A stretch of DNA of 64,000 bases, taken from an uncultured Clostridia bacterium (lineage in GTDB: Bacteria; Bacillota; Clostridia; Lachnospirales; CAG-274). Shown here in pieces: positions 1 to 9,208 of the stretch; the stretch's first letter is position 1; each line of letters starts with the position of its first letter. A model generated the notes under the pieces. That model made no database searches. It was not told where the DNA came from and was given only the letters and a program-made list of their open reading frames with translations. A program made the position numbers and the translations under genes. The stretch spans positions 1-64,000 of the forward strand of contig CALWOZ010000006.1 of NCBI GenBank assembly GCA_944383305.1, given 5' to 3'.

Positions 1-279
1 GGAGAATTTGCAATAGGTGTAAATCCTTATATATTAAATCCTATGAACAATATTTTATTTGATGAAAAAATAATGGGAAGTATCCACTTTACACCAGGAA
101 ATGCCTATGATGATGCTGATAATGGCAATAGAAGTAGCATTCATTGGGACTTAGTTTTAATACAAACTAAAGAATATGGTGGTGGAGAAATATACTTTGA
201 CGATGTGTTAATTAGAAAAGATGGTTTATTTGTAATAGATGAACTTAAGTGCTTAAATCCTGAAAATTTGGCTGACTAA
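1..279 (+). CDS. M29 family aminopeptidase, C-terminal 92 residues (5' end outside window)
   Basis: The frame is open from base 1, so the gene starts upstream of the window; the first ATG at 43 is internal. The visible tail carries [20 protein letters not shown] and SSIHWDLV. These are hallmarks of the C-terminal catalytic part of M29 (AmpS/PepS-type) metallo-aminopeptidases, where His residues and the Asp of the HWD motif bind the metal pair. The family removes N-terminal residues from peptides in the cytoplasm. A decayed copy of its last ~20 codons lies at 1198-1257, left by a tandem duplication of the next gene. The family call is confident; substrate preference cannot be seen. Confidence 0.88.
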   Translation, partial: GEFAIGVNPYILNPMNNILFDEKIMGSIHFTPGNAYDDADNGNRSSIHWDLVLIQTKEYGGGEIYFDDVLIRKDGLFVIDELKCLNPENLAD

Positions 280-363
280 GATTTCTTTAAAAAGTTGCCA
301 AAAAATACATTTTATAGTATAATTTTATATATAAAACATATTTGTACAAAGGAGATTTAAAAA

Positions 364-1101
364 ATGAAAAGATTTTTATATGGAATGTTGACTGCTTCTT
401 TAGTATTTACTAGCGCTTTAACTTTACAAGCAAAAACTGAAAGTGTAAATATACCTGTTAAATATAATAATATAAAAGTAACTGTTGATGGCAAAGAACT
501 TACTACATCTAACGAACCTTTCATTTATAATGGTGTAACATACCTTCCTGTTAGAGACGTAGCTGAGGCAACTGGCAAAGCTGTAAACTGGGATGCTAAC
601 ACTAAAACTGTTGCTTTAACATCTCAAGGTACTACTACTGAACCTACTCAAACTCCTGATAGTAACACAACAAATGAGCCTGTTCAAACTCCTGATGATA
701 CACAAAAAGAAAATTCATCTTTTAGTATAGATACTCACTCTGTTAATATAAGAGATGACTTTTATTTAACAGTAGATAAACCTCTCACTTCTAGTTCAGA
801 AACTGATTTAATTGCTATCAAATTTGACTACACTAACAAAAAAGATTCTAAAGATTTTTTCTATATTAGCAACAACATTAAAGTATATCAAGATGGTGTA
901 GAGTTAGACCCTGTAAATGTATCTTCAAGCTCTCCTAACTATGCACTTACTGAAAAGTATACTAAAGGAATGGAAACTGGAACTCACCTTATTGGAAAGC
1001 TTTATAAATTAAACAACAAAACGTCTGATGTTACTGTAGAGGTTAGTCCTTATTCAAACTCTAGTATAAAAATTACTAAAACATTTAAAATTGCTGAATA
1101 A
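364..1101 (+). CDS. Secreted stalk-domain (copper amine oxidase N-terminal-like) protein, copy 1
   Basis: A 245-residue protein with an N-terminal signal peptide (MKRFLYGMLTASLVF, predicted cleavage after LQAK). Residues ~30-90 form a stalk/Cu-amine-oxidase-N-like domain with the signature YNGVTYLPVRDVAEATG and NWDANTKTV. A Thr/Pro/Gln-rich linker follows (TEPTQTPD, residues ~92-115), then a ~125-residue C-terminal beta-rich domain that I do not recognise. AAGGAGAT stands 8 bases before the ATG. No sortase motif or anchor is visible, so it is probably secreted or held through the stalk domain. It is almost identical to the next gene over its first ~120 residues. Its function is unknown beyond extracellular location. 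Confidence 0.8.
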   Translation: MKRFLYGMLTASLVFTSALTLQAKTESVNIPVKYNNIKVTVDGKELTTSNEPFIYNGVTYLPVRDVAEATGKAVNWDANTKTVALTSQGTTTEPTQTPDSNTTNEPVQTPDDTQKENSSFSIDTHSVNIRDDFYLTVDKPLTSSSETDLIAIKFDYTNKKDSKDFFYISNNIKVYQDGVELDPVNVSSSSPNYALTEKYTKGMETGTHLIGKLYKLNNKTSDVTVEVSPYSNSSIKITKTFKIAE

Positions 1102-1123
1102 TATTTAATCTCACAACTTTATT

Positions 1124-1152
1124 ATCCCCCATTAATTAAACTAATGGGGGAT
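1124..1152 (+). terminator. Rho-independent terminator after stalk protein 1
   Basis: An 11-bp perfect stem, ATCCCCCATTA pairing with TAATGGGGGAT around a 7-base loop, begins 22 bases after the stop codon and is followed by a T-rich stretch. This GC-rich hairpin stands out in very AT-rich sequence. Confidence 0.8.
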
Positions 1153-1197
1153 TTATAATTTAATTATTAAAATAATTTATATGCTCCATAAGTGATA

Positions 1198-1257
1198 CAA
1201 AAAAGATATTTTTATAGATGAGTTTAAACACTTAAATCTTAAAAATTTGCCTAATTA
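1198..1257 (+). pseudogene. Duplicated, decayed 3' end of the M29 aminopeptidase gene
   Basis: Read in frame, this stretch gives KKDIFIDEFKHLNLKNLPN and a stop. It aligns with the true aminopeptidase C-terminus [21 protein letters not shown] and a stop at 217-279, two codons shorter. The bases after both stops also match (the AAAAGTTGCCAAAAAAT region). The fragment is therefore the left part of a ~978-bp tandem duplication that copied the aminopeptidase tail, the promoter region and the whole stalk gene. It is too short to act as a gene. Confidence 0.8.
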
Positions 1258-1341
1258 AAATTTATTTAAAAGTTGCCAAAAAATATATTTTATAGTATAA
1301 TTTTATATATAAAATATATTTATACAAAGGAGATTTAAAAA

Positions 1342-2082
1342 ATGAAAAGATTTTTATATGGAATGTTGACTGCTTCTTTAGTGTTTACTAGTGCTTTAAC
1401 TTTACAAGCAAAAACTGAAAGTGTAAATATCCCTGTTAAATATAATAATATAAAAGTAACTGTTGATGGTAAAGAACTTACTACATCTAACGAACCTTTC
1501 ATTTATAATGGTGTAACATATCTTCCTGTTAGAGACGTAGCTGAGGCAACTGGCAAAGCTGTAAACTGGGACGCTAACACTAAAACTGTTGCTTTAACAT
1601 CTCAAGGTACTACTACTGAACCTACTCAAACTCCTGATAGTAGCACAACAAGTGAGCCTGTTCAAACTCCTGATGATACACAAAAAGAAAATTCATCTTA
1701 TAGTACAGATTCTGAATCTGTTAACATAAGAGATGATTTTTATTTAACAGTAGATAAACCTGCCTTTTCTGATACAAATGCAGATTTAATCGCTATAAAA
1801 TTTGATTATACTAACAAAAGTGATTCTCAAAAAGTTTTCTCTTTTAACAATAAAATTAAAGTATATCAAGATGGTGTAGAATTAGAAGATGTATCTATAG
1901 CTTCTATGAGCTCTCCTAACTATGAACTTGGTCAAAATTATACTAAAAACCTTGACCCAGGCACTTACCTTGTTGGTCGTCTTTACAAATTAAACAACAA
2001 AACATCTGATGTTACTATAGAGGTTACTTCAACTAAAAACCCTGATATAAAAATTACTAAAACATTTAAAATTGCCGAATAA
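1342..2082 (+). CDS. Secreted stalk-domain (copper amine oxidase N-terminal-like) protein, copy 2
   Basis: A 246-residue tandem paralogue of the gene at 364. The signal peptide, stalk domain (YLPVRDVAEATG) and Thr/Pro linker are essentially identical; only NTTN becomes STTS in the linker. After NIRDDFYLTVDKP the C-terminal domain differs at many positions (for example SDTNADLIA against SSETDLIA) but keeps the same fold pattern and ends in ITKTFKIAE. The upstream ~70 bases and the AAGGAGAT ribosome site are also duplicated, so each copy probably has its own promoter. The role is unknown; surface or secreted location is inferred from the signal peptide. Confidence 0.8.
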   Translation: MKRFLYGMLTASLVFTSALTLQAKTESVNIPVKYNNIKVTVDGKELTTSNEPFIYNGVTYLPVRDVAEATGKAVNWDANTKTVALTSQGTTTEPTQTPDSSTTSEPVQTPDDTQKENSSYSTDSESVNIRDDFYLTVDKPAFSDTNADLIAIKFDYTNKSDSQKVFSFNNKIKVYQDGVELEDVSIASMSSPNYELGQNYTKNLDPGTYLVGRLYKLNNKTSDVTIEVTSTKNPDIKITKTFKIAE

Positions 2083-2104
2083 TTTTTTAAATCAAATTAT
2101 TAAA

Positions 2105-2131
2105 AACCCTACTAATTTAACTAGTAGGGTT
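2105..2131 (+). terminator. Terminator after stalk protein 2, between convergent genes
   Basis: A 10-bp perfect stem AACCCTACTA / TAGTAGGGTT with a 7-base loop sits between this gene and the convergent cheV, followed by a T-rich run on the plus strand. Confidence 0.75.
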
Positions 2132-2172
2132 AATTTTTAATTTTAAAACTAATAATAAAAATAAAAATATGT

Positions 2173-3087
2173 TTATAGTATATACTTATCTATAAGTGAT
2201 ACAAGATTAGCAATTTCTGGTTTAGTAATTTGAGCAGTAGCCCCTAACCTTTCCCCTTTTAATCTCATTTCATCATTTATAAGAGATGAGAATATAATAA
2301 CTGGTATATGTTTAAGTTCTTCATCTTCTCTAATAAGTTTTAATAGTCTATGACCATCCATTTTAGGCATTTCTATGTCTGTAATAATACAAGAAACCTT
2401 GTCTTCAATAGGTCCTGGTTGATTTTTATACTCTTGTAAAGTATCCCACGCGTGTTTACCATCTGTACACATAGTAGTATTTGTATAGTGTGACTTATGA
2501 AGACATTCTATTAACAATTTTTCTAACAAAGGAGAGTCCTCTGCAAGAAGTATTGGTTTATTAGAGTCTTTACGTTCACCAAGTTTATCAATATCAGATA
2601 CTTTTATGCTCTTATCTGGACTAATATCTGCAAGTATTTTTTCAAAGTCTAATATTGTTATTAATTTATCTTTAACTCTAGCTATCCCAGTGGCAAGTCC
2701 CTCTTGACCACTATATATAGTAGTATCTGGCTTTTCTATATTCTCCCACGATATACGGTGTATTTCTTCTACTGTGTGTACGTGAAAAGCTGTGTGTACA
2801 TTATTAAATACTGTTATTATAAATATATCTCTTGTTGGGTCTTCTGTAGGTGGTAATCCCATATATGTGGCTAAATCTATAACCGTCATAATATCATCTC
2901 TAGGTTTAAATACCCCCTCTACATAAGGGCTAGAATTAGGCATTGGTGTTGCCTTTGTATATTTCATAATCTCTAATATTTTAGCAACATTTATCCCAAA
3001 GTGACTCCCCGCGACAGTAAATTCCATAAGTTCAAGCTCATTAGTACCACTTTCTAAAAGAATTTTTGGTTTTAAAATATCGTTCAA
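2173..3087 (-). CDS. cheV: CheV-type chemotaxis coupling protein (CheW plus response-regulator receiver)
   Basis: A 304-residue protein. Residues ~15-165 are a CheW-like domain (LMEFTVAGSHFGINVAKILEI). Residues ~178-304 are a receiver domain with the acidic pair in LLAEDS, the phospho-acceptor Asp in CIITDIEMPKMDG and the conserved Lys in ITKPE. CheV couples chemoreceptors to the CheA kinase and aids adaptation through phosphorylation of the receiver. No other chemotaxis or flagellar gene is in the window, so it is a stand-alone gene. The ATG follows a GGGGGAT ribosome site. The order CheW then REC and the length fit CheV exactly. Confidence 0.93.
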   Translation of the reverse strand: MNDILKPKILLESGTNELELMEFTVAGSHFGINVAKILEIMKYTKATPMPNSSPYVEGVFKPRDDIMTVIDLATYMGLPPTEDPTRDIFIITVFNNVHTAFHVHTVEEIHRISWENIEKPDTTIYSGQEGLATGIARVKDKLITILDFEKILADISPDKSIKVSDIDKLGERKDSNKPILLAEDSPLLEKLLIECLHKSHYTNTTMCTDGKHAWDTLQEYKNQPGPIEDKVSCIITDIEMPKMDGHRLLKLIREDEELKHIPVIIFSSLINDEMRLKGERLGATAQITKPEIANLVSLIDKYIL

Positions 3088-3269
3088 AATAAAATCCCCC
3101 TTAATATATTTTTATAAAAATTATATTTGATTAAGTTTAATAAAGTTAAGAATGGATAAAATAAATATATATTTTTAAACTAATAATATATAACTAATTA
3201 TTATTATATCATTTTAATTTAATAAAGCAAAGAAAAAATTAAAATTTTTAAAAAGTTTTTTAAAGTTAG

Positions 3270-3298
3270 TTGAATAATATATAAAATTATGATAAAGT
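3270..3298 (+). promoter_or_regulatory. Possible sigma-A promoter of asnB
   Basis: TTGAAT, a 17-base spacer and TAAAGT lie 36 bases before the asnB ATG. A GGAGG ribosome site follows at 3317-3321. The match is moderate and the background is very AT-rich, so this is tentative. Confidence 0.35.
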
Positions 3299-3333
3299 TT
3301 GTATATAAAATACTTAGGAGGAAACATCGTTAA

Positions 3334-5160
3334 ATGTGTGGATTTACTGGATTTACTGGAAATTTAGCTAATAAAGAAGAAATAATAGAAAAAATGATGA
3401 ATAGAATAATACATAGAGGACCAGATAGTAGTGGTATACACAGTGATGAAAATGTTACTTTGGGATTTAGACGTCTTAGTATTATTGGATTAGAAAACGG
3501 CTCACAACCTATGTATAATGAAGATGGTAGTATTGTTATAGTTTTTAATGGTGAAATATATAACTATGCTTCTATAAAAGAGGAACTTTTAAAAAATGGT
3601 CATATTTTTAAAAGTGAAGCTGATACTGAAGTTTTAGTACATTTATACGAAGAAAAAGGTATGGATATGCTAAAAGATATAAGAGGTATGTTTGCCTTTG
3701 TTATATATGATAAAAATAAAAATACTCTTTATGCAGTTAGAGATTTTTTTGGTATAAAGCCATTTTATTATACTAATATAAATGGTAACCTTGTCTTTGG
3801 CTCTGAAATAAAAAGCTTTTTAGAATATCCAGAGTTTAAAAAAGAGGTAAATGAACTAGCCTTAGAAAATTATCTTTCCTTTCAATATTCTGTCTTAGAA
3901 GAAACTTTCTTTAAAGGTGTGTTTAAACTTATGCCGGGGCATTACCTAAAATATAAAGATGGTAAAGTGGATATAACAAGATATTTTGAGCCTATGTTTG
4001 AACCTCAGCCAATGAAGCTACAAGAGGCTATAAAGGCTGTTGACCATTCTTTACAAGAATCTATTAAAATTCATAAAGTAAGTGATGTGGAGGTTGGTTC
4101 ATTTTTATCTAGTGGTGTAGACTCTAGCTATGTGGCTGCTACATTTAAAGGAGATAAAACATTTACTGTTGGGTTTGACTATGAAAACTATAATGAAATA
4201 AACTATGCAAAGGATTTATCTAAAGAAATTGGTATAGAAAACTTTAACAAAACAATAACAACAGATGAATATTGGGACGCCATATCTAAAGTACAATACC
4301 ATATGGACGAACCTTTAGCAGACCCTTCTGCCATTGCTTTATACTTTGTTTCTAATCTAGCTAGTAAACACGTTAAAGTTGCCTTATCTGGTGAAGGTGC
4401 TGATGAGTTTTTTGGTGGATATAATATATATAAAGAACCTTTTGATATATCTTTTATAACTGTACTGCCAAAACCTATAAGGAAAGCCTTAGCTAAAATT
4501 GTTAAATTAATTCCTTTTTCTTTTAAAGGCAAAAACTTGTTTATACGTGCATCTAAAGATGTGGAAGAAAGATTTATTGGTAACGCTAATATGTTTTCTA
4601 AAGAAGAACGTGAAAGTATATTAAAAAATCCTACTGGCAAATATGCTCCTATGGACATAACTAAGCCTTTATATGATAAAGTCAAACATTTAGACGACGT
4701 TACAAAAATGCAATATATAGACTTAAATCTTTGGCTTGTAGGTGATATTTTATTAAAAGCTGACAAAATGAGTATGGCAAACTCTTTAGAGGTTAGGGTT
4801 CCATTTTTAGATAAAGAAGTATTTAAAGTAGCTAGCAAAATTCAATCTGATTATCGTGTTAATAAACAAGCTACTAAATATGTATTTAGAATGGCATCTA
4901 AAGAATATTTACCAGAAATGGTGTCTACTAAAAAGAAACTTGGCTTTCCTGTTCCTATTAGAGTTTGGCTTAAAGAAGATAAGTTTTATAATAGAGTAAA
5001 AGAAGCTTTTTGCTCTGACGTTGCTAAAAAATATTTTAATACTGATAAAATAGTTGGTTATCTTGATAATCATAGACAAGGCAAAGGCGATTTTAGTAGA
5101 AAAATTTGGACTATATATATGTTTTTAGTATGGCATAAACAATTTTTTGAGGAGGCGTAA
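3334..5160 (+). CDS. asnB: Asparagine synthase (glutamine-hydrolysing)
   Basis: 608 residues, the usual length for AsnB. It starts MCGFTGF, so Cys2 is the class-II glutamine amidotransferase nucleophile after Met removal. The N-terminal glutaminase domain (1-~200) has HRGPDSSG and FNGEIYNY. The C-terminal ATP pyrophosphatase domain has the P-loop FLSSGVDSS (~250) and LSGEGADEFFGGY (~355). It makes asparagine from aspartate, glutamine and ATP in the cytoplasm. The next gene starts two bases after its stop, so they are likely co-transcribed. A 211-residue open frame on the opposite strand inside the gene is a shadow. Confidence 0.95.
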   Translation: MCGFTGFTGNLANKEEIIEKMMNRIIHRGPDSSGIHSDENVTLGFRRLSIIGLENGSQPMYNEDGSIVIVFNGEIYNYASIKEELLKNGHIFKSEADTEVLVHLYEEKGMDMLKDIRGMFAFVIYDKNKNTLYAVRDFFGIKPFYYTNINGNLVFGSEIKSFLEYPEFKKEVNELALENYLSFQYSVLEETFFKGVFKLMPGHYLKYKDGKVDITRYFEPMFEPQPMKLQEAIKAVDHSLQESIKIHKVSDVEVGSFLSSGVDSSYVAATFKGDKTFTVGFDYENYNEINYAKDLSKEIGIENFNKTITTDEYWDAISKVQYHMDEPLADPSAIALYFVSNLASKHVKVALSGEGADEFFGGYNIYKEPFDISFITVLPKPIRKALAKIVKLIPFSFKGKNLFIRASKDVEERFIGNANMFSKEERESILKNPTGKYAPMDITKPLYDKVKHLDDVTKMQYIDLNLWLVGDILLKADKMSMANSLEVRVPFLDKEVFKVASKIQSDYRVNKQATKYVFRMASKEYLPEMVSTKKKLGFPVPIRVWLKEDKFYNRVKEAFCSDVAKKYFNTDKIVGYLDNHRQGKGDFSRKIWTIYMFLVWHKQFFEEA

Positions 5161-5162
5161 AA

Positions 5163-5573
5163 ATGAACTGTATTTTTTGTAAAATTTTAAATGGTGAAAT
5201 ACCATCTAACAAAGTTTTTGAAAACGATAATTTTATAGCTATATTAGATGCTTTCCCTGCTAACGAAGGTCATACATTAGTTATACCTAAAAAACACTAT
5301 GAGAATATTTTTGAAATAGATGAAGACACCTTAAAAGAAGGTTATGCTATTGCTAAAAAAATAGCTACCAGTATTAAAAAAGCCTTAAATGTAAAGGATA
5401 TTAATATATTACAAAACAACGGTGCTTTAGCTGGACAAACTGTTAATCATTTTCATATACATATTATCCCTCGTAAAGAAAATGATAAAGTAGTTATAAA
5501 ATCTGAACAAATTAATGTTGATAATAATAGAATAAATGAAATACTTAATTCTATAAAAAATAGCTATTCCTAA
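5163..5573 (+). CDS. HIT family nucleotide-binding hydrolase
   Basis: 136 residues with the histidine triad NHFHIHIIPR near residue 95 and an N-terminal MNCIFCKILNGEIPSNKV, the classic start of HinT/Hit-type proteins. The CxxC near the N-terminus, with a downstream His, may bind zinc. Family members hydrolyse purine nucleoside phosphoramidates or dinucleotides. It starts two bases after the asnB stop, with a GAGGCG ribosome site inside the asnB 3' end, so the two form an operon. The exact substrate is not deducible. Confidence 0.92.
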   Translation: MNCIFCKILNGEIPSNKVFENDNFIAILDAFPANEGHTLVIPKKHYENIFEIDEDTLKEGYAIAKKIATSIKKALNVKDINILQNNGALAGQTVNHFHIHIIPRKENDKVVIKSEQINVDNNRINEILNSIKNSYS

Positions 5574-5630
5574 TATTTTTCTAAACAAAAATTAATTTAA
5601 TTAATTAAAGGCTTACAACAATGCGAATAT

Positions 5631-5857
5631 ATAACTGACTTAAAATATGAGTTTGATGGTGTTAGGGTTGGCTTTAGAGAAGTAGAAAAGCCTTTCTTAT
5701 ATGCTAAAGTGAATAGTAATATTAAGTATTTCCTAATATACTTACTGTTGATAGTAAATATTATATGAAAATAGTAAAATACAAGGATAAATCTACAACA
5801 ATTGTTATAAGCACTACTCCAACATTTGAGGGTAAATTGCCTAAAACAGGATATTAA
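5631..5857 (+). pseudogene. Decayed fragment of an unknown protein
   Basis: Two adjoining reading frames read like one protein broken by a single frameshift near 5730. The first gives CEYITDLKYEFDGVRVGFRE; after the shift comes FPNILTVDSKYYMKIVKYKD, ending EGKLPKTGY and a stop. No start codon or ribosome site is present, and a strong terminator follows directly. The parent family is not recognised. The terminal LPKTG is followed at once by the stop, so it cannot be a normal sortase signal. Confidence 0.45.
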
Positions 5858-5906
5858 GAATTAAAATAAAGAGTAGAATAACTATCTACTCTTTATTTTA
5901 ATTCTT
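5856..5906. terminator. Long bidirectional hairpin terminator
   Basis: A 22-bp perfect inverted repeat, left arm 5856-5877 and right arm 5885-5906 around a 7-base loop, with A-rich and T-rich ends so that it can act in both directions. It immediately follows the decayed fragment and probably ended that gene. Confidence 0.75.
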
Positions 5907-6419
5907 TTAATTTTAGGTTTAAAGTTCTTCTCTTCAATAATTTTGTTAATTATTTATAAATGCTTTCTAACAAATGCTTTAATATATTTTGCAAACTTTA
6001 TTTATTATAGTTTTTTACACCATCTTCTATAATATAAATCCTATGTACAGTAATAGATGAACCAGAAATTTGTTTATCATTTTTGTTTATATAACTAAAC
6101 CCATAGTATTTATCACCAATATACAGTATTTATTTTAAAATCAATATTTTAAGGAGATAAAAATTGAAATATTAATGGTATCAATAGCAATATTTATACA
6201 ATAAATAAAACTAATAGATATAATTAAGAAGTAAAAAGAAAGTAATAAATTTACCTTTATAGTTAATTAAAATTTATTATAAATTTATAAATAAAATTAA
6301 TGTAAAATATAGTAAAATTTTAAAAAAATCAAATATATACAATATTTTTTATTGAAATATTATATACATTTATGATATAATTACAAAAAGTATATTAATT
6401 ATTAATATTATGATGAGTT
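5907..6419. other. Gene-poor AT-rich stretch with one minus-strand remnant
   Basis: No complete gene is visible. On the minus strand about 6001-6129 reads LYIGDKYYGFSYINKNDK and on to a stop, but it lacks a start and is preceded by a stop, so it looks like another gene remnant. The rest is low-complexity A/T sequence containing the promoter region of the next gene. Confidence 0.4.
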
Positions 6420-6425
6420 ATGTCT

Positions 6426-7946
6426 ATGAAAAAAAGTATAAGTATATTAATAGCTTAAGCATTTATATTAAATAGTAATTTTATAGTAAATGCCTCTGAA
6501 CAAATTCAAAATATTCCAGTAGAGGTTATTGAGAGTGTAAATACACTTGAAAATAATAACTTTAAGGTAAATGATGAATTATATAAATTATCAGAATTAG
6601 AAGTAGTTGAAGATATTAATCATAAATTTACTGAATCTTTAAAAGAAAGAAGTTCATTATTTAATGAATTTGATAATTTTAAAATTGAAAAAGAATTAAA
6701 TAAAATTAAAACTAGAGGCAACAATACAGATCCTAACAATGCATACTTAATAAAAACAGAATACGTTTATTCAGATTATATTGAAGTTGAAAATCAACAA
6801 AAATGGTATGGAATGATTGTTAATGATAATGCAAAATTAACAGCAATACTAGAAAATTCTTCTGGGCTTAATTCAAATATGGCATTATTTAAACTAGACC
6901 AATCTAATATGACATTAAATCTAGTATCTTATGCTATTAATTCAGATAGTTTTAAAAAATTAGACTATGTTGGTGAACAAGACATTTATTATCTACTAGT
7001 CGAGGGTGCTAGTGGTACAGGTGAATTTAACTTTGCCGTTTTTGAAACAAATAATATTATTAACGAGCCTAATGATAACATAAGTCAAGCAATACAAATA
7101 CAAGAAAATACACCTATTAAAGGCACTATTGATAATATGTTTGATGTAGATTTATATAAAGTAAGTTATAATAGCCCAAGAATATTAAGTTTAAGTTTAG
7201 ATAACCCAGATTATCAAGTATATATTTCACCTGATGGCCAATCATTTTCCAATATAGGAGATAAAGTTGTTAATTTAGAAGCAGGTACATATTATTATTT
7301 GGTTGAAAGTCCTACTGGTAAGTATGATAAAAATTTAGAATACGAATTAAATATAAAAACAACAAAGTATATGCCTTTTGAAAAATATCCTATTGTTTCA
7401 AGAACAACTGACTTTAGTTCAATTTTACAAGTAAATTATGATGATTTTGTAAATAAAAATGCTTACACAGATAATTTATATTTGAATGGAGAAAAAATAG
7501 ACTTTTCATATGGTTTTGAAAATATAGTTGATAATTCAGCAGGCTATGCAAAAACTACAATGAAATTAACAGAAACACCAGATCAATTTGTTGCTTTAAC
7601 AGACTCTCATTTATCATTATTAAATTCAGTTGGTTACTATGAAGATGTACTCCCTACTTTTGTAAAATTTAATACTAATTGGTTTGGTTCTAAAAATTTA
7701 GATAAAGCTCTTATATTAACTTTATGTGATACAGATATGTCTGTTAAGAGAACTGGTAGAGGAGCATATAGTGGAAATTATAGTTTTGAATCAGCACATG
7801 CTACACTTGTTATAGACACAGATACAAAGAAAGTTGTAGATGTAATTTATCCTAATTACTATTATTTATACGGAAATCAAAGATTTTATTATACAAAGTA
7901 TTCAAATGAATACTCAGAGGCTATTAAAAATTGGGGTAGAAATTAG
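6426..7946 (+). pseudogene. Secreted PPC-domain protein interrupted by an in-frame TAA in its signal peptide
   Basis: From the ATG at 6426 the frame reads MKKSISILIA, then TAA at 6456-6458, then AFILNSNFIVNASE and an open frame to 7946. TAA in place of TTA (Leu) would explain it as a single base change inside an otherwise ideal signal peptide. Downstream, residues ~200-310 of the restored ~506-codon protein resemble bacterial pre-peptidase C-terminal (PPC) beta-sandwich domains (NEPNDNISQAIQI, DVDLYKVSY, LEAGTYYYLVES). The rest is unrecognised and rich in Asn and Tyr. The longest ORF with an ATG (6813) has no ribosome site, so normal secretion would be lost. Either a recent pseudogene or a sequence error. 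Confidence 0.7.
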
Positions 7947-7961
7947 GAAAGGAAATTAAAT

Positions 7962-9029
7962 ATGAATATTAAATTTCAATCAAGTTATACTTTGAATAAT
8001 AGATATAATAATAAATATAATAATTTAATACAATCTCAAAATAATAATCAAATTATAGAGAATACAAAAATAAAAGATAATTCTATAGGAGTAATTTTAG
8101 AATTAAGAAAAAACAATAATCTTGAAAAATCAACTTTTGAAAATATAAATCGAGATGAACTTTTTAATATTAAAACAAATCAAAATTATTTAGATAATAT
8201 TGAAAAACAAAAAGAAGAAATTTTTAATAATGTTCTTACAAATTTTAAAGAAAAGTTTGGTATTAATCTATCAGATGATACTATTGAATATGCCAAAAGC
8301 TTATCTTTATTTATTTCAATACCACAAGATTTAGAAAATGGATTTTCTGAAGATGAAATAAAAAACATAGAAATAACTTATACAGAAATTCTTTTACGAG
8401 ATTACTTTATGAGAAGTGATGCAGAAGAAGTAATAACAACATCTAAAAATATAATAGATAATTTAAAAAATGTTTATGCTGAAGATTCTCAAGAATACAA
8501 AGAATTAAGTGATACTATAAATAGAGATATGAAGTTTTTTGCAGAAAAATCCTTAGCAAGTAAATTAATTTCTAGATTTATTAAACTTAAAAAAATGCCA
8601 GAGTTAGAGCAAGATAAAGAAAAATCTAATAGTATATTTGATAAATATAAAATTAATTTAAGTTATAAAGATGAAAATATAGACTACTCAAAATATATAG
8701 ATGACTTAAATAAAGATGCTGAAATAGTAGTAAATAATATGTTAGCGTATTTTGAAAAATATAACTCTTTTCAAGGATTTAATAATGATATTGCCTCAAA
8801 AGGTACTAAATCATTTACATATAATCAAATGACAGATGTCAAAAGTTATGATGAGTTTTCGTATTTAATAGATAAATTGTACTCTTCTGAAACATTTGAA
8901 GATGCAGAAGAAGCTTATAAAGAATTAGAAAATTTAATTAATGATAAAGAATATTCATCTAGTATAAACAAAGAAAAGTTTAAGTTGGTAGAAGAAGACT
9001 TTAAAAAATTAAAAGAACTAATAAAATAA
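7962..9029 (+). CDS. Hypothetical protein, Asn/Lys/Glu-rich, helical
   Basis: 355 residues, family not recognised. The first ~55 residues are Asn-rich and probably disordered (NNRYNNKYNN). The rest is predicted largely helical and highly charged (EKQKEEIFNNVLTNFKEKFG, EDAEEAYKELENLIND). There is no signal peptide, membrane segment or Cys. AAAGGAAAT stands 6 bases before the ATG. It starts 15 bases after the broken PPC gene and is followed by a terminator, so the two formed one transcription unit. The disordered Asn-rich start would suit a protein secreted by a non-Sec route, but that is speculation. Confidence 0.65.
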   Translation: MNIKFQSSYTLNNRYNNKYNNLIQSQNNNQIIENTKIKDNSIGVILELRKNNNLEKSTFENINRDELFNIKTNQNYLDNIEKQKEEIFNNVLTNFKEKFGINLSDDTIEYAKSLSLFISIPQDLENGFSEDEIKNIEITYTEILLRDYFMRSDAEEVITTSKNIIDNLKNVYAEDSQEYKELSDTINRDMKFFAEKSLASKLISRFIKLKKMPELEQDKEKSNSIFDKYKINLSYKDENIDYSKYIDDLNKDAEIVVNNMLAYFEKYNSFQGFNNDIASKGTKSFTYNQMTDVKSYDEFSYLIDKLYSSETFEDAEEAYKELENLINDKEYSSSINKEKFKLVEEDFKKLKELIK

Positions 9030-9061
9030 AAATAAACTTATATCTTAATTATGTTTAATAA

Positions 9062-9090
9062 AAAGGCTAAAGATACAATCTTTAGTCTTT
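9062..9090 (+). terminator. Terminator after the hypothetical gene
   Basis: A 13-bp stem, AAAGGCTAAAGAT / ATCTTTAGTCTTT with one G-T wobble and a 3-base loop, followed by a T run 32 bases after the stop. Confidence 0.75.
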
Positions 9091-9173
9091 TTATTATTCT
9101 ATTTGGTTGTTTAATTTTTTATTGCTTTTTAAAATATTATCAATAATTAGCTAAATTAAAAATTTAATATATT

Positions 9174-9208
9174 AAAATAAAAGAGAGAATTACCCTCTCT
9201 TTTATTTT
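9174..9208 (-). terminator. Terminator at the end of the CPBP gene
   Basis: A 14-bp perfect stem AAAATAAAAGAGAG / CTCTCTTTTATTTT with a 7-base loop overlaps the last codons of the minus-strand CPBP gene. It can work in both directions. Confidence 0.75.

Noticed and set aside
4203..4838. 211-codon minus-strand frame inside asnB
   Set aside because: Shadow of a strongly conserved coding frame; no ribosome site, no recognisable domain.
5810..5857. LPKTG at the end of a decayed frame as a sortase signal
   Set aside because: The stop codon comes one residue later, with no hydrophobic helix or basic tail, so it cannot be a sorting signal as it stands.
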